Shown here piece after piece: positions 1-11,555 of a stretch of 64,000 nucleotides of DNA (position 1 is its first letter; each line of letters starts with the position of its first letter). Origin of the DNA: Valencia hispanica. Taxonomy: Eukaryota; Chordata; Actinopteri; Cyprinodontiformes; Valenciidae. A program made the translations under genes and the position numbers. The notes under the pieces are model-generated. The model made no database searches. It saw only the letters and a list, made by a program, of their open reading frames with translations, and had not been told where the DNA came from. The stretch lies in contig OY747716.1 of the NCBI GenBank assembly GCA_963556495.2, forward strand, positions 33,446,318-33,510,317. Reading direction: 5' to 3'.

Positions 1-761
1 CTTGCATGCACCGTAGTGTATGCAGTTTCATGTGCCCAGTCAAATATGGATTTTTTTGTATTCTATCTGTTTAGAAACAATCCAATCCTCAGTGGTTATT
101 AGTAAACATAAAAAATCCACTGGTTTTACTCTCAAAAATCCATCTTAGTGTCACTATCTTATATTATACACACATGCCTTTACCTGTGTAATATGTGGTT
201 AAAAAATGTGACCTTTTAAACTACAAGCTAACACCTCAACAAGCTGTTTTATACCCCTCCCTTGAATTTTTAACTTCTGTACTGAACGCATTAATCTAAA
301 TTGTCCAAAGAGTGATTACGTTTTGGGTTCCTGATGAAGTCACACAAAGAACACAACTGTCTGGAATACCGTACTCCATTGGCTTTAATTCTGGTATTTT
401 TAAGAAAATAGTTGGCTCTCACAAAAGTTCACCAAATAAAAGGAAGTATGTCAGGCTTGAGCTGTGCATGGCAAACAAAAAAGTAAGATAATATTTTCTT
501 CTCCCCTCAGTAAGAAAGGCAAATGGCACAAAATGCGATACTCCAAAATGTAACTTATGACCATGTTGTGTGCTTGCATCCTCGATTCACACTCTGCTTA
601 GCAGTCTGTAATCCATCTTTTGTTTAGCACCACAAAACATTTCATGCAGTAATTGGCTGTTTGTCCTTTTGTTGTTAAAGACTTTAATCTGTTACCCAAA
701 CTGAACGAGGATCGTCTGATTGATCAATCAGTGAAGTATCTGGTTTGTTCTGTGCTTTTAG
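1..761 (+). other. htr5a: 3' part of the last htr5a intron, with splice acceptor
   Basis: This A+T-rich stretch has no coding signal and ends in a pyrimidine-rich tract followed by AG at 760-761, directly before the receptor reading frame. It is read as the 3' part of the intron separating the two coding exons of the 5-HT5A receptor gene. The donor site and first exon lie upstream of the window. The frame continues open to the left of the acceptor, but that translation does not resemble the receptor, which supports placing the boundary at 761/762. Confidence 0.75.
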
Positions 762-1094
762 GTAAAGGAGGAAGCCCAACAGCCACAGATGGTGTTCACC
801 GTGCGCCACGCAACCGTGACCTTCCAGACAGATGGGGACACATGGCGGGAGCAAAAGGAGAAAAAGGCAGCCCTTATGGTTGGCATTTTGATCGGTGTGT
901 TTGTGCTTTGCTGGATCCCTTTTTTCATCACCGAGCTTATTGTGCCACTGTGCTCCTGTGACATCCCACCAATTTGGAAGAGTATCTTTCTTTGGCTGGG
1001 CTACTCAAATTCCTTTTTTAACCCGCTCATATACACGGCCTTTAATAAGAACTACAACAACGCCCTAAGGAATCTCTTCTCCCGACAGCGCTGA
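762..1094 (+). CDS. htr5a: 5-hydroxytryptamine receptor 5A, last coding exon (partial)
   Basis: This exon encodes 110 C-terminal residues of a class A GPCR and is recognised as the Gi/o-coupled serotonin receptor 5-HT5A, a plasma-membrane protein of neurons. It opens in phase 0 after the AG at 760-761. It covers the end of intracellular loop 3 ([12 protein letters not shown]), TM6 with CWIP at about residues 50-53, a short extracellular loop (CSCDIPPIW), TM7 with NPLIY at about 87-91, and helix 8 ending FSRQR before TGA at 1092-1094. The loop-3, TM6 and TM7 sequence closely matches the vertebrate 5-HT5A pattern, including [20 protein letters not shown]. The known gene has two coding exons, so TM1-TM5 should lie on an exon to the left of the window. 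No frameshift or lost motif is seen. Teleosts can carry two paralogues (htr5aa, htr5ab) and this exon alone does not say which one. Confidence 0.96.
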   Translation, partial: VKEEAQQPQMVFTVRHATVTFQTDGDTWREQKEKKAALMVGILIGVFVLCWIPFFITELIVPLCSCDIPPIWKSIFLWLGYSNSFFNPLIYTAFNKNYNNALRNLFSRQR

Positions 1095-1450
1095 GTCAGT
1101 CTGTATGCGCTACTCCAGCTCGCACAGTGTTACCCCACCCAAGCAGACTGACCGTCTGTCACTTCATCATCTCATCAAATAGGTGATAACCAGAAACTGT
1201 CTAAAAAACTTTAGTGTGCATCAGTCTTGTCAGTGTCTATGTGTTTTTTTTATTAGACTGAGAAAAATGTCTGTCTGCATTTTAAAGCAAGGAAATGATT
1301 TGGCATGTTGGTGAAAAAGGGCTCTGAAAAGAATTTGGCCCCCAAAGATATCTTCTGTTTTTTTGCCTTTTTGTTATATTTGCATTTCAGAACATCAAAC
1401 TTGTTTGAATACCAAAATACCTAGAGTAAATAAAGAATTTAGTAACAGTA
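1095..1450 (+). other. htr5a: htr5a 3'UTR
   Basis: Non-coding sequence follows the receptor stop codon and becomes A+T-rich. The first canonical poly(A) signal is about 335 bases after the stop, giving a short predicted 3'UTR. The true cleavage site could be further downstream, because neuronal receptor genes often use distal sites. Confidence 0.55.
1429..1434 (+). promoter_or_regulatory. Polyadenylation signal AATAAA
   Basis: A canonical AATAAA hexamer is the first one downstream of the htr5a stop codon on the plus strand. Its use is inferred from position only. Confidence 0.5.
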
Positions 1451-2675
1451 TGCAAAAGCTATCAAAATCAATCTGTCTCTATGGGGAAAAGTGATCACCC
1501 ACCTTGTTAAATCATGAATTTACTCTGATCAACCACAGTTGAATTTCACACCCTACTTTTTGCCAGATCTGTAGACTGAAGAATATGACTTCAACAGAGC
1601 GTGTATGACAGCCTGTCTGAAATAGGCTAAAATATTTCTAAAGCAACTCAATATACATAGGTCTAAAGAAATTCCAGAACAGGTGAAAAACAAAGTTGGT
1701 CTTGAAAGGGTTACATAGCCATTTTTAAGACTTTGTGACTCCAGCAAATCACGGTGAGAGGCATTATCCAGAAATGGAGAAAACAGGGAACATTGATGAT
1801 GCTTTGCATGATTGAGTGGTGTACATAGAACATGATATTATTCCTGTTTCAGGTCAAACACTGTCACTTCCAGTACATTATGTTGTGCAACAAAATCTCT
1901 GATTTCTCTAACCATGAAGAGACTGATTATTCTTTTTTGATAGCTGACAAATTTGGAATGTCGAATCACTACTTTTATTGTGAGATTTGACAACACAGTC
2001 AAATATAAGGATGCTTTATTTGAAGATGTGATTCTGAACTAAATGATCATTTATAAATCCTCATGCTACAATATTTCTTCCTATGACTGTTAATATTTGA
2101 ATGTGGTGTCATTTTATGGTGAAATTTCCTCATTATGATGGATAGGGTTAGATTTTGAACTCGAACACCCTAAGATACATATCTAGTTGGTGCCCGCTGC
2201 TGCTTTGGTATGCTCCTGCTGATATGGGCTTCCAGAAAGAGAGTAGCTGTTAGAGCCTCTGACTTCAACTAAAAAAAAGCAATCTGTGGGACTTTCTGAT
2301 CAATTGTTCACATGTTGGTCATTTCTGCTTTATTCCTGCTAATCCTGAAGAGACTTTCTGAGTGTTGTATTCTGACTTTAGAAATTTGTTTTCTCCTTTC
2401 TCTGATAACAGCATCAGTCCAAGCACAGCTTGCACCCCAAAACTCCTGTGCTCAAACAGAGGAAGCTGTGGGTGGCACTCTGAAGGGATCTCCTTGGGCA
2501 ACTCAAAGGATGTTGTGCCAGTATTTCCCAGCCTTGAGGGAGATGGTGGTTGGATATAGGAACATGCTGCCAGTGTGTGGCCCCTGGATGAATAAGATTG
2601 CCTTTTACCACACAGGTGGTATTGTTTAGATTACTGACCATATAGTGATTTCTGACCAGAGTGAAGATCATCTTG
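1451..2675. other. Intergenic, no gene recognised
   Basis: A+T-rich sequence. A plus-strand open frame at 2312-2629 (105 residues) and its shadows look like no known protein. No repeat family is recognised. Confidence 0.5.
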
Positions 2676-3217
2676 GAATTCAATTCAATTCAATTCAAAT
2701 TCAAAATTACTTTATTAATCCGAAAGGGAAATTAAATGTTGTTGTAACTCATTATGCAAGTTCCTTCAAAGATTTGTTGTAGATGCTGATGGCTGTGGGT
2801 AGGGATGATCTCTTGTAGCGCTCTGCAGATCTGAAGAAGCCTCTGACTGAAGACGCTCTGTAGTTGTATGACAGTCTGATGTAGAGGATACTCTGGATCT
2901 ATGGCGTCTTCTTTTCAGATCATCAGGGTTTTGTGGCTGTAGTTGAGGTATTATTTGAGCTTTTGTGATGTTAATCAGCTGCTGCCAGTTGTAAACCACC
3001 TTGTTGCCATGGTTATGCATCATTACAAATGTCCATAAATAAAAAGTATCAGCAAAAATCCTTCCAGCTGCACAGCATTCAAAACCAGAGAGAACAGTTG
3101 TCCACAAAAACAATGTTTCTACCAGAAATGGAAGAATTCAAGTTTTAAAAAAGAAAAAAATATGAACCAAAGTAACTCCAAAATGCTGCCACCTTGAGCG
3201 GCGCAATTCCAGAATGA
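2676..3217 (-). mobile_element. Internally deleted LINE, copy A
   Basis: This copy is on the minus strand. Its 5' end is near 3217, with the motif GCGCCGCTCAAGGTGGCAGC, and its 3' end near 2676 is a TTGAAT-rich tail. It keeps the start of a LINE ORF (NWQQLINITKAQIIPQLQP, then a basic RRRHRSR segment) joined out of frame to the extreme C-terminus of a LINE reverse-transcriptase ORF (RLSYNYRASSVRGFF, then SLPTAISIYNKSLKELA and stop). Endonuclease and reverse transcriptase are absent. It is nearly identical to the plus-strand copy at 14897-15440, with the same junction, so the deleted form appears to have copied as a unit. Family assignment (L1/Tx1-like or Jockey-like) is uncertain. Confidence 0.82.
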
Positions 3218-3485
3218 TGAATGTAGCCTACTATATCCCTCTGTCCAAGGTGAGGTTGTGAAGGAAAGCAAGACAAGATGAACTGATGTAAGGGGAGAAA
3301 TGGCTGATAAAATTCACAGGGAACAGGGGAGCAGAATGTAAATATTAAAACAAAGTGAAACAGAAAACCAAAGTCCTAAAGATGATGGGAGGTTTGTCTC
3401 TGGTTTTCTGCTTGTGTCTTGTAAGATCATTAAAGTAAACACAGTGGTATACATTGGTTTAATAATTTATTTTTGTATTCAAGCG

Positions 3486-4803
3486 GTAAGTAAGTAAATG
3501 TTATTTATATAGCACTCTTCACAGGATAAAAACCACAAAGTGCTTCACAAATATATAAAACAAATGTAAATAAAACAGGGAAGATAAAAACACTAAAATG
3601 AGATGAAATTAATAGAACATAAGATCATGCAGGCAAAATCTAATTAAAAGCCAGTCCGAACAAATGTGTCTTATGCTGCTGTTTAAAGGAATAAATACAG
3701 TCAAGACAACGTGAAATGGAGCCAGTGTATTCCATACCTGGAGGCCACCACTCTAAAAGATTTGTCTCCTCTGGTCTTAAAGTGAGTTTGTGGGACTACC
3801 AAAAGCCTTTGATTAGTTGATCGCAGGTTGCGGGAAGGAGTATGGAGTTCTAAAAGATCAGATGTAGATGGTAGCATCACCGCACAGAGCTTTAAAAGTC
3901 AGGACTAAAATGTTAAACTGAATTCTGAAATGAACTGGCAGCCAATGTAATGAGAATAAAATTGGTGTGATATGTTCTCTTTTACGTGTCTTGGTTAAAA
4001 GCCTTGCAGCAGCATTCTAGACTGACTGACTGAGTGGTTGAGATTCTTTTTCATTCAAATAAATAAAAATATTATTACAGTAATCTAAATGAGATGAGAT
4101 AAAAGCATGGATTATCATTTCCAATTCAGATCTACTTTGCAAGGTTCGCAGTTTGGTGATGTTTCTTAAATGAAAAAAAAAACAGTTCCTGATTAACTGT
4201 TTGGAGTGTTGTTCAAGGGACATGGCAGAATCAAGTGTTACACAAAGGTACCTGGGGCTCTGCTGAACAGAGGGGCCCGAAGTACCAAGGTGCGGTTTGA
4301 TTTTAGATATTTGACTATCAGGAGCAATGAATAATGCTTCAGACTTTTGTGGGTTCAGCTGCAGGTAGTTATCACTAAGCCACTGCTCAATAGAAGCCAG
4401 ATATTTAAGCAAGGAGGCCAACCATTGAAAATCATTTGGCTTAAAAGAGCAGTAAAGCTGGATCTCGTCAGCATAGAAGTTATAGCAGATATCAGAAAAT
4501 TGCCTAATAATAAGTGCTAGCGGTAATATATACAAGGTAAAAAGAATGGGACCTAAAACTGAACCCTGCGGTACCCCACATGTCATGTTTTTAGAGTTCA
4601 ACATAAAGTGGTTTGCAAAAACACTAAAAGATCTGTTGGAAAGGTAGGACTGAAGCCATTCCAGATACACCAACTACGTCCCGGAGTCTATTAATCAGGA
4701 TGGTATGATCAACAGTGTCAAAAGCAAATGTTAAGTCCAGTAAGACCATGACAGATTGTCCTGAATCAGCTGACATCATAATGTCACTAGACAGTTTAAG
4801 TAG
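3486..4803 (-). mobile_element. L2/Maui-like LINE, 5'-truncated
   Basis: A 5'-truncated non-LTR retrotransposon lies on the minus strand. Its 3' end, near 3486, has the usual fish LINE ending (AAGCACTTTGTGGTTTTTAT, then GTGCTATATAAATAA) and a short TTAC repeat. It contains reverse-transcriptase remains followed by the C-terminal region (HWLPVHFRI-like and WNTLAPF-like remnants) in broken frames. The class is inferred from RT motifs and the 3' tail. Confidence 0.85.
4017..4790 (-). pseudogene. L2-like LINE reverse transcriptase remnant
   Basis: Reverse transcriptase copies element RNA at the target site. Read from 4790 down, motif A appears as VLLDLTFAFDTVDH. After a frameshift near 4674 the frame continues with YLSNRSFSVF, the B-region motif GVPQGSVLGPILFTLY, and motif C as FYADEIQLY. 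The catalytic YADD box has become YADE, losing the second aspartate, so the enzyme would be inactive even without the frameshift. After this comes a thumb region (QWLSDNYLQLNPQKSEALF) and the characteristic SHLDYCNN. The frame is broken at its end near 4017, before the C-terminal domain. Confidence 0.85.
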
Positions 4804-5429
4804 TGCGGCATATACATTTGATGCTCAACAAAGTATCTGAACTTAATTTACAAGTAGCAGATACACCATCATGATATATCAGAGCTGATATGACGAGATA
4901 AATGAAAACAATATATGGCAGTCGCCAAGCACACGGAGCAGCAACAGGAGCCAAGCCGAACACAGGCACCATGTTACCAAAATATCCTGCGAACAAAGTC
5001 ACTCTTTCTTCAGAAGCGGTAGCTTCTGGAGAATTTTATTTTCGGACATGGTTGATGTGTCCTTAGTTGTGATAGAAACAAAATACAGTGTTAAGAAATA
5101 CATTAACTCCTGTTCTTTTACATGTTTACAGTTATTTGTTTAATGGTAAAGGGAAAGAATTCACATCAGCCTGACTATTGTTTGTGGATTGTTTAATTAT
5201 TGGTGAAATGAGGCTGATTCATGTATTAAATGATATAGACATGTAATTAAAAATAGCACTATTCTACACTTTACTGCCCTATCAAAATCCAAACCCAAAC
5301 AGCACATCACCAACTCATCCAGCAGGCAGCAAAACAACCCAAAACAATGTCTAAAGGAATGTCGGGCTCACTTCATTGTTCATGATTCAAAAATGGGAAA
5401 TAAAGAGTTTTAAGGCAAAAACCACTGCT
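4804..5429. other. Intergenic, no feature recognised
   Basis: A+T-rich sequence with only short, unconvincing open frames. Confidence 0.5.
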
Positions 5430-6200
5430 CACTTAACAAACACAAAAGGTCTTTCTCACATTTATTGAAAACACCTTGAGGATATTTTGGGAAATAATGT
5501 GTGGGCTGATGGGACAAAAGAGGAAGGTTTTGCATGATGTTTGTTCCATTACATCTGATCCGAAACAAAAAGCATTTCAGAAAAAGATCACTATACCAAC
5601 ACTCAAACATAATGTTGATGTTGTGATGGTTGGGAATTGCTTTGATGCTTCAGGACCTGGATGACTTGCTGTAATTGATGGAACCATAGATTGTGCTCTC
5701 TAGAAAAACTTGAAAGAGAATTTCTGGTCATCATTTTGTTAAATTAGACTTAAGGTTATGCAGCAGAATGACACAGCAGTCATCCAAATCATAACAGCAA
5801 GTCTACCTCTGAATAGCTCAAATTAAATGTAGGTTTTAGGTTAGCCTACTCAAAGTCCAGAATCAATTTTACTATAGATCAAAGAGTACTCTGCACAGGC
5901 TGTTAACACTCAAAAATTGTCCCATGTGACTGAAGCAATGTAAAAGGCCAAATTGTTATTTACTGCAAACACCTGATGGCAGTTCTTGCCGCCAAGGGTA
6001 GCAAAAACAGGCTGGATGAAGAAATTGGCTAAGGGGAAATTGCTTTTTCCCAAAGTGCCAGGTTGGTTTGGACAGCTTTTTTTTCTCTTTATAAATAAAA
6101 TCATCATTTGAAAACTGCCTTTTTGCTGTATTAAGGTTATTTTTGCCTATTTGATGTTTTTTTTATGATGGATGCTCAACAAAAAAGGAAGGAATCTCTT
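5430..6200 (+). pseudogene. Old Tc1-like transposase relic
   Basis: A very decayed Tc1/mariner transposase lies on the plus strand. Visible remnants are ITIPTLKH (family pattern IPTVKHGGG), VMVGNCFDASGPG (VMVWGCF.A.G.G), a QQND block followed by frameshifted NHNSKSTSE.LK (family QDNDPKHTSKST.WLK), and a 3' region AAKGGKNQL-like that runs into a noncoding tail. Stops and frameshifts are frequent, and terminal inverted repeats are not visible. It belongs to a different Tc1 lineage from the 11.6 kb element. The call rests on the order and spacing of several weak motifs. Confidence 0.6.
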
Positions 6201-7559
6201 ATGGTGAATATATATGTTTTAACAGCACTATTGATTATTGTGTTGGCTTTCTCTAGTTCAGTCTAATGAAAAATAAATGCATGGTGACTCCTTCAAAGTG
6301 TTTCATCATCATGTCTGAGGTGGATAGACATAAAAGCAGAGAAGGAAGTATACTTTAAAAAAAAAAATCTGTAAAAAGTAGACATTTCTTGCAGAAAGAT
6401 TAAAAAGAGAATAAACTTATCATTATAGATAGCATTCAATTACAACAAATGTAGTTAATTATTAAAAGGGGGTTGAAGCTGAATCCTTGTGTGTTGATAA
6501 ACTGCAGGCATTTTCAATTTAATAAAAACGTCTAGAGATAGGTACAGTTCTCTGATGCTCATTAGCTATACACTTTACCTCCCACACATAATGTACATCC
6601 AAACACCCACATCTTTTTCATGAGAGCAACAAAATAGCAGTACAAGTCTTTACTTTCACCATCTTTAAAAAAAATTGCTGCAAAGAGAAAATGATTGGAT
6701 TTAATGTCAGTTCCTACTAGCAGAGAAATTAGAGGAGGCATGTTGTTAAATCTTTTCAAGACAATGTAACAACATGAAGGTAGCTCGGAGTACACAGTTC
6801 ACCAATCCTAGTAGTGTCTTGCAATGAAAAAAACTATCTGCAATAGAATTGTATAGGTTTCTCTGTTAATTAACCTGTATTCCCAGTTTGATTAACTTAA
6901 GTATTTTAATGAATATTGCTTATAGAAAACAAAACAGCAATTAATTGAGCCTTGAACATTAATTCACTGGAAAAGCAGAGAGCCATGCCAAAAAGAAAAC
7001 ATCATAGGCACAAGAAGGCAGAAGGAATTGAACCGAAACAAATCAATGCAGCAACATGAGTGCTTATTGTATTGAGAAGGTAAAGTGCTGAAATATTGCC
7101 TGTTCAAAGAGATTCTGTGCTTATGTGAATAAAGGCCACTACCAGACAGCATCCCTATGTGCTCTCAAATTTTCACAGAAAATAATACTGATCTTCCATT
7201 GTGTCTTTTATGTTCGAAATGTTGTACGATATAACTGTTTTCTTGCACAAATTGCCACTTTCTACTGAAAGCGTTCACAGCTGTAGAATCAATGAGTGAA
7301 CCTTTATTCACTTGTGTTGTGAAATGTACTGTGAAGAATTGAGCATGACTCAGTGATTCTCAACAAACAGTTGTGCCACATGTAGTTGTGAGAGAAAGCT
7401 TGAAGCTCCTTGCACAATTTTTGCCAGAAGGTGAATAAATTAATTTGTTCAAAAAATATTATTGTCTTGTGAAATTATTTTTGTATTTGTTGTTTGGTTT
7501 TTAAATGTTTTTAATTAACAAGCATTAGAAGTATTGCAAACAGAGGTGTGCAGACATTA
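6201..7559. other. Intergenic, no feature recognised
   Basis: A+T-rich sequence of about 1.4 kb. No coding signal and no recognised repeat. Confidence 0.5.
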
Positions 7560-8090
7560 CAACATATTGTGTTCTGGGATTGTTCACCAGATTGCACTAA
7601 ATAGCGCTAAAATAAATTCTATCATATGGTTGAGTCAAAACAAAGTAATAGATGGAGGTTATGAACTCATCACATAAAATAAAAAAATAGCAGCATTCAG
7701 TCATTCATGTTTCTGGCATCTAACAAGCAATGATGCCTTTAACACACATCATGCCTGATTGCTCTGAAAAAGAACAGATTGCAGTTTCTGTGTAATTTAG
7801 CCAAATGCAGTTATCTATTTTGGTACCAGGTGGCACAACCTACCATAGGAAACATAAATTAATACACCTAAATGAAATTATACTAAGCCAGCAATGTAAA
7901 GATTTTAAACAACTTCAAAATAAAATTTGCTTTCCTTGTTTATATCTTTACTTAAACTAGATTTCTCATTAGAATAGCCAATCTCATGAAAAACTGACTA
8001 CCAGGGAATATCTTTTTTGCATTCTGGCTTATGACAAAATATCTCTCTATTTTTAAACTGAAAACTTAAGCTTTCCTCATATTTTAAACT
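7560..8090 (+). repeat. Unnamed dispersed repeat, copy 1
   Basis: This stretch resembles 33010-33340 in the same order and orientation. Shared blocks include CTGAAAAAGAACA, AATGC(A/T)GTTATCTATTT, AGAATAGCC, an ACCAGGGAATA/CCCAGGCAATA block, and ATATCTCT(C/G)TAT followed by T-rich sequence. The two copies are strongly diverged. No coding capacity is seen, and terminal repeats are not obvious here. Confidence 0.5.
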
Positions 8091-9825
8091 ATTAATATAT
8101 ACAGGAACAAGTATTAAAACAGTGGGAAAGAAGGGGAGGAACAGGAGCCCACATGTAGTGGCATTAGCTTCATGAACTATTCAGGAGCTTCAACACTCTT
8201 TTATATACAGCATATTTTAGAGGGGTTGGTGGGCACCATGCCTTGGAACCTTACAACACCGATTGCCGGTGTGGATCTTTTAATAGAAATTACAGGCATA
8301 TTTTGTACATTTGCCTGACATATCCGTGTGTTCCCCTTATGGAAACCACTACCGTACTAGTGTTGTTTGGGTCTCATACTAACGTCAACGTCCAAAAAGT
8401 CAAAAAGTTGTTTAAGAAGGATGAAACGAAAGGTTTTAACATAGTACCATATTGACTGCTACAATGCTAACATGGTTATGGTCTTTCAGTACTTACCTAC
8501 TGTATCTGAAACCTAAGGATTTTCATTTAAATATAGCCCGACATGGCTCAGTAGAGATGCTGGCCGGGAGCTGATTGGTGGTAACTCAGAGAGAAATAAG
8601 CAGACTTGCTAACAACCGGTATTATAAAATTTGAAGAGTTGCGGGGGAAGCAGTTTATAACAATATAGCAAAGAGAAACCCAGTAACTAATATAAAAAGT
8701 TCATATACAATTTCATAATAAGACAGTACTCTTGATCAAATAGAGAATCTTTGTAAAGAACTTTATCTGATCAGCTTCACAGATTGGGTCCTGCTCTTCG
8801 ACCATAGATGTTTAACCCTTGTCATTATGTCTTAAAAAACTCTCTGCTTTTCACATCTTTTATTGGATTTGCAGATATTTGAGTCCTTTTTAAATTTCAG
8901 TCTAAACACTTTGACATTTTGATCCTTTGTTGTTTTTTTCCTCTGGTACATTGCAAAAAAAGTTAAAGATTGCACCGTTTTTTGAATTTTGTTTTATGTT
9001 TAAAAACAAACAGAATGTCAAATGAATTACTTTTGGGTAAAATCTAAACTCTAAAACTCTAAACTGTATTCTACTAAATAAAACGGTTGAATAAACATAC
9101 CCCCAAGAGTAATGATTCCTTGTGTTTCTTGCCCTAGGAAAAAAGACTGGCAGTCTTTTTTTCTCTTTTCTCTTACACCCAGCAAAAAAAAAACAAAATA
9201 AAAAAAAAAAACTAAAAGATAAACATCCTCTCGTCTCCAGAAGCATCTTCAGATTGCTCATAGTGCCAGTGTTTTCAACAAGGATTGCATTGGTGCTGCA
9301 ATGGAAATGCATATATGTTTTTGTGATAAAACTATAAACATTTTAGAAACATAAAAATGTGAATGGATTTTGTGATAAAAGATATGCATTACATTTTGAG
9401 ACAGCTTGACTGGCTAAAGCTCTGTCCTGTAGGTTTCTCTATTCATTCATTTCCCCCTTTTTCTGTCTCTGACAACCAAACTTGGAAGGCACAAACATGA
9501 CCAGAAATGTGCTGTTTCCTTTTTCTGGTCTTTTCATTTCCACTTTTTAATGATTTTCCATTAAGATTACCATTATTATTATCAATAAGAAAACATGTTT
9601 GAAGTTTAAATTTCTACAAAAAATATAAAACAAACGCTTACGATAGTAGAAATCTGACAGATTTTTCCAACTGGTATACATGCTTGGTATGAGCGATAAC
9701 TTCTAGATTTCTAATAAATATGCAACTCATTCTGAAAGATTCAGAAATGAGATGTTAACTGAGAAATTGTATATGAGTAACAGGGCCATATGCTGAACAA
9801 TGAGGATAGAGTGTGTCTCAGTCAG
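8091..9825. other. Intergenic, no feature recognised
   Basis: A+T-rich sequence with several homopolymer runs. A perfect 11-bp inverted repeat with a one-base centre sits at 9139-9161. No gene or repeat family is recognised. Confidence 0.45.
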
Positions 9826-10345
9826 TACGTTTACATGCACATCTAAATCGAGCTTTTGGCAAAAATCGGACTAATAGCTTAACCAGACTGGGAGCCTTTA
9901 TCCCAGTTTACGTCTCAGAAAATCGAATTATTGAATGAAGTGCATTCGCCACTGCATTCTGGTTGGCTGAGAGTCACACAGATGGTAAACAAATGCTGAC
10001 AACAGTTAAGCAGACAAAGTAAAAGCAGGATATGCACAATGAGCAAAGAAATGGATGACAACAATGCTGTGGCACAGTACCTTTTGCAATTAATGTAGTT
10101 TTTGATTGTTCTACACTCATTGTTGCTGCAGTGTTGTGTACCGGTCTTGTTGTTCTCGCTTCGCAGCATCGTCACTTCCCGTGAAAAGCTCGGCTGAGGC
10201 GGGGTTGGAGCTGCTTGCAGAGAAATTTGATTCACTAATCTCATTATCTGGGTGCCTTAGTTACTCTAACTCTAGTTCGGTACGACTTCAGTTGGACTAA
10301 GTTGTATACATGCATTTCAATTGGACTAAGGAATTATTTGGCACA
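9826..10345. mobile_element. Candidate non-autonomous DNA transposon (MITE-like)
   Basis: The left side carries ACGTTTACATGCACATC followed by blocks such as AAAATCGGACTAATAGC and CTTAACCAGACTGG. The right side carries CTCTAGTTCGG, TTCAGTTGGACTAAG and TATACATGCATTTCAATTGG. TTTACATGCA-type ends with GGACTAA motifs inside are a pattern of abundant fish MITEs. Exact termini and a target duplication could not be fixed, so the limits are approximate. Confidence 0.4.
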
Positions 10346-11555
10346 AATTAATCACAACGAGGTTAAGTCACAAAAGGTGTTTCCTGAAAAAGCTGGATGT
10401 TTACAGAACGTTTTATCCAAGTATATAAATGGAAAGGTGAGTGGAAGGATTGCCGACGAGCTTTATGAAGATGCTCGTTTCATTTTCCAGGAATACTTGA
10501 TAACTGTCTATAGTGTTACTGTGTTGAATTAGCCAGCAAACTGTCCAGACCAAAAATAATCTATGCCCTGCTGTCAAAAGGAAGATGAGAGACACCACAC
10601 CCAATGTTGCAGACAAACTGGATATCACCTCAGCTATACCACAGGCTGATTGCTTGAATGCCATGCCACATTGATTCAAGAGAGGCACCTATAATGCTAC
10701 ATTGTTTTTAACACTTAGTGTACATATACTGCTTTGTAGAACATGTGAAAAACTAATGTCAAAAAGTGTATAGAAATTTTCTTGAGAATATTTTTTAGAA
10801 TGATGAGTCAGCCATTGGAGGCTTGCTTATAAAAAGATACTTGTAGGTCCTAAATCTCTCTCTGGTGCCTGGGCAGGGATATACATTTCAGGGCCAGGAG
10901 TGAGTGTGCTACTGTTCAAAGGATCACATCCATTCATGTCTTCAGGGGAAGACAGCATGCATGAGGACGTGGCTTGGCTAAAATGACTGAGGATTAGAAC
11001 CAGGCGCCTCTGGCACACAAACCTGTGCTTCAGTTACTGAATATTTCAGAAAAGACTCAAGCAACCTTCACATGACAAATGCAGAGAGATGCAGTAAATT
11101 CCCTCAACCCAGAAAGAGAAAAGTGTAAAACCTTGACTTCAATTCAAAAACACAGGGAGGAGTGCTATGTTTTTGAATCTTGATTTTCCTCTTTTCTAAA
11201 ACTGTATCCAATCTGATCACCAATAAAAACCTGAATATGTTGGATCCATGAAGCAAAGAGTGTTTATTGATGTATCGTGCAGTGACTCGTCTCTTTTACA
11301 GTATATCTACGAGAAAGCAGGCTTAGTCTCTTTAAGTTAGAGGTGACATCGGCTCTCTGAATCTGTTGCTCTGGCACTTGCAACAGTATTTTGTGACAGC
11401 TCATTTTTATCAAAATAGATCCAGATAGAAACAGCACAGTAAAACCGTGGACAAAATGTAGTCCTGCTGAAAATCCATCCAGGTTCTTGGGGTGAAACCG
11501 AGGTGATTGTAGAAAATAAAAAAAACAAGATGGACCATAAAAGAAAACCAAAATA
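10346..11555. other. Intergenic, no feature recognised
   Basis: No coding signal. Overlapping minus-strand frames at 11264-11688 run opposite the Tc1 remnant and its flank and are taken as shadows. Confidence 0.45.

Noticed and set aside
653..961. 102-residue frame overlapping the htr5a exon
   Set aside because: Different frame from the receptor; the receptor frame has clear GPCR motifs.
2312..2629. 105-residue plus-strand frame with a hydrophobic start
   Set aside because: No family resemblance, no splice or promoter context, and several overlapping frames of similar length.
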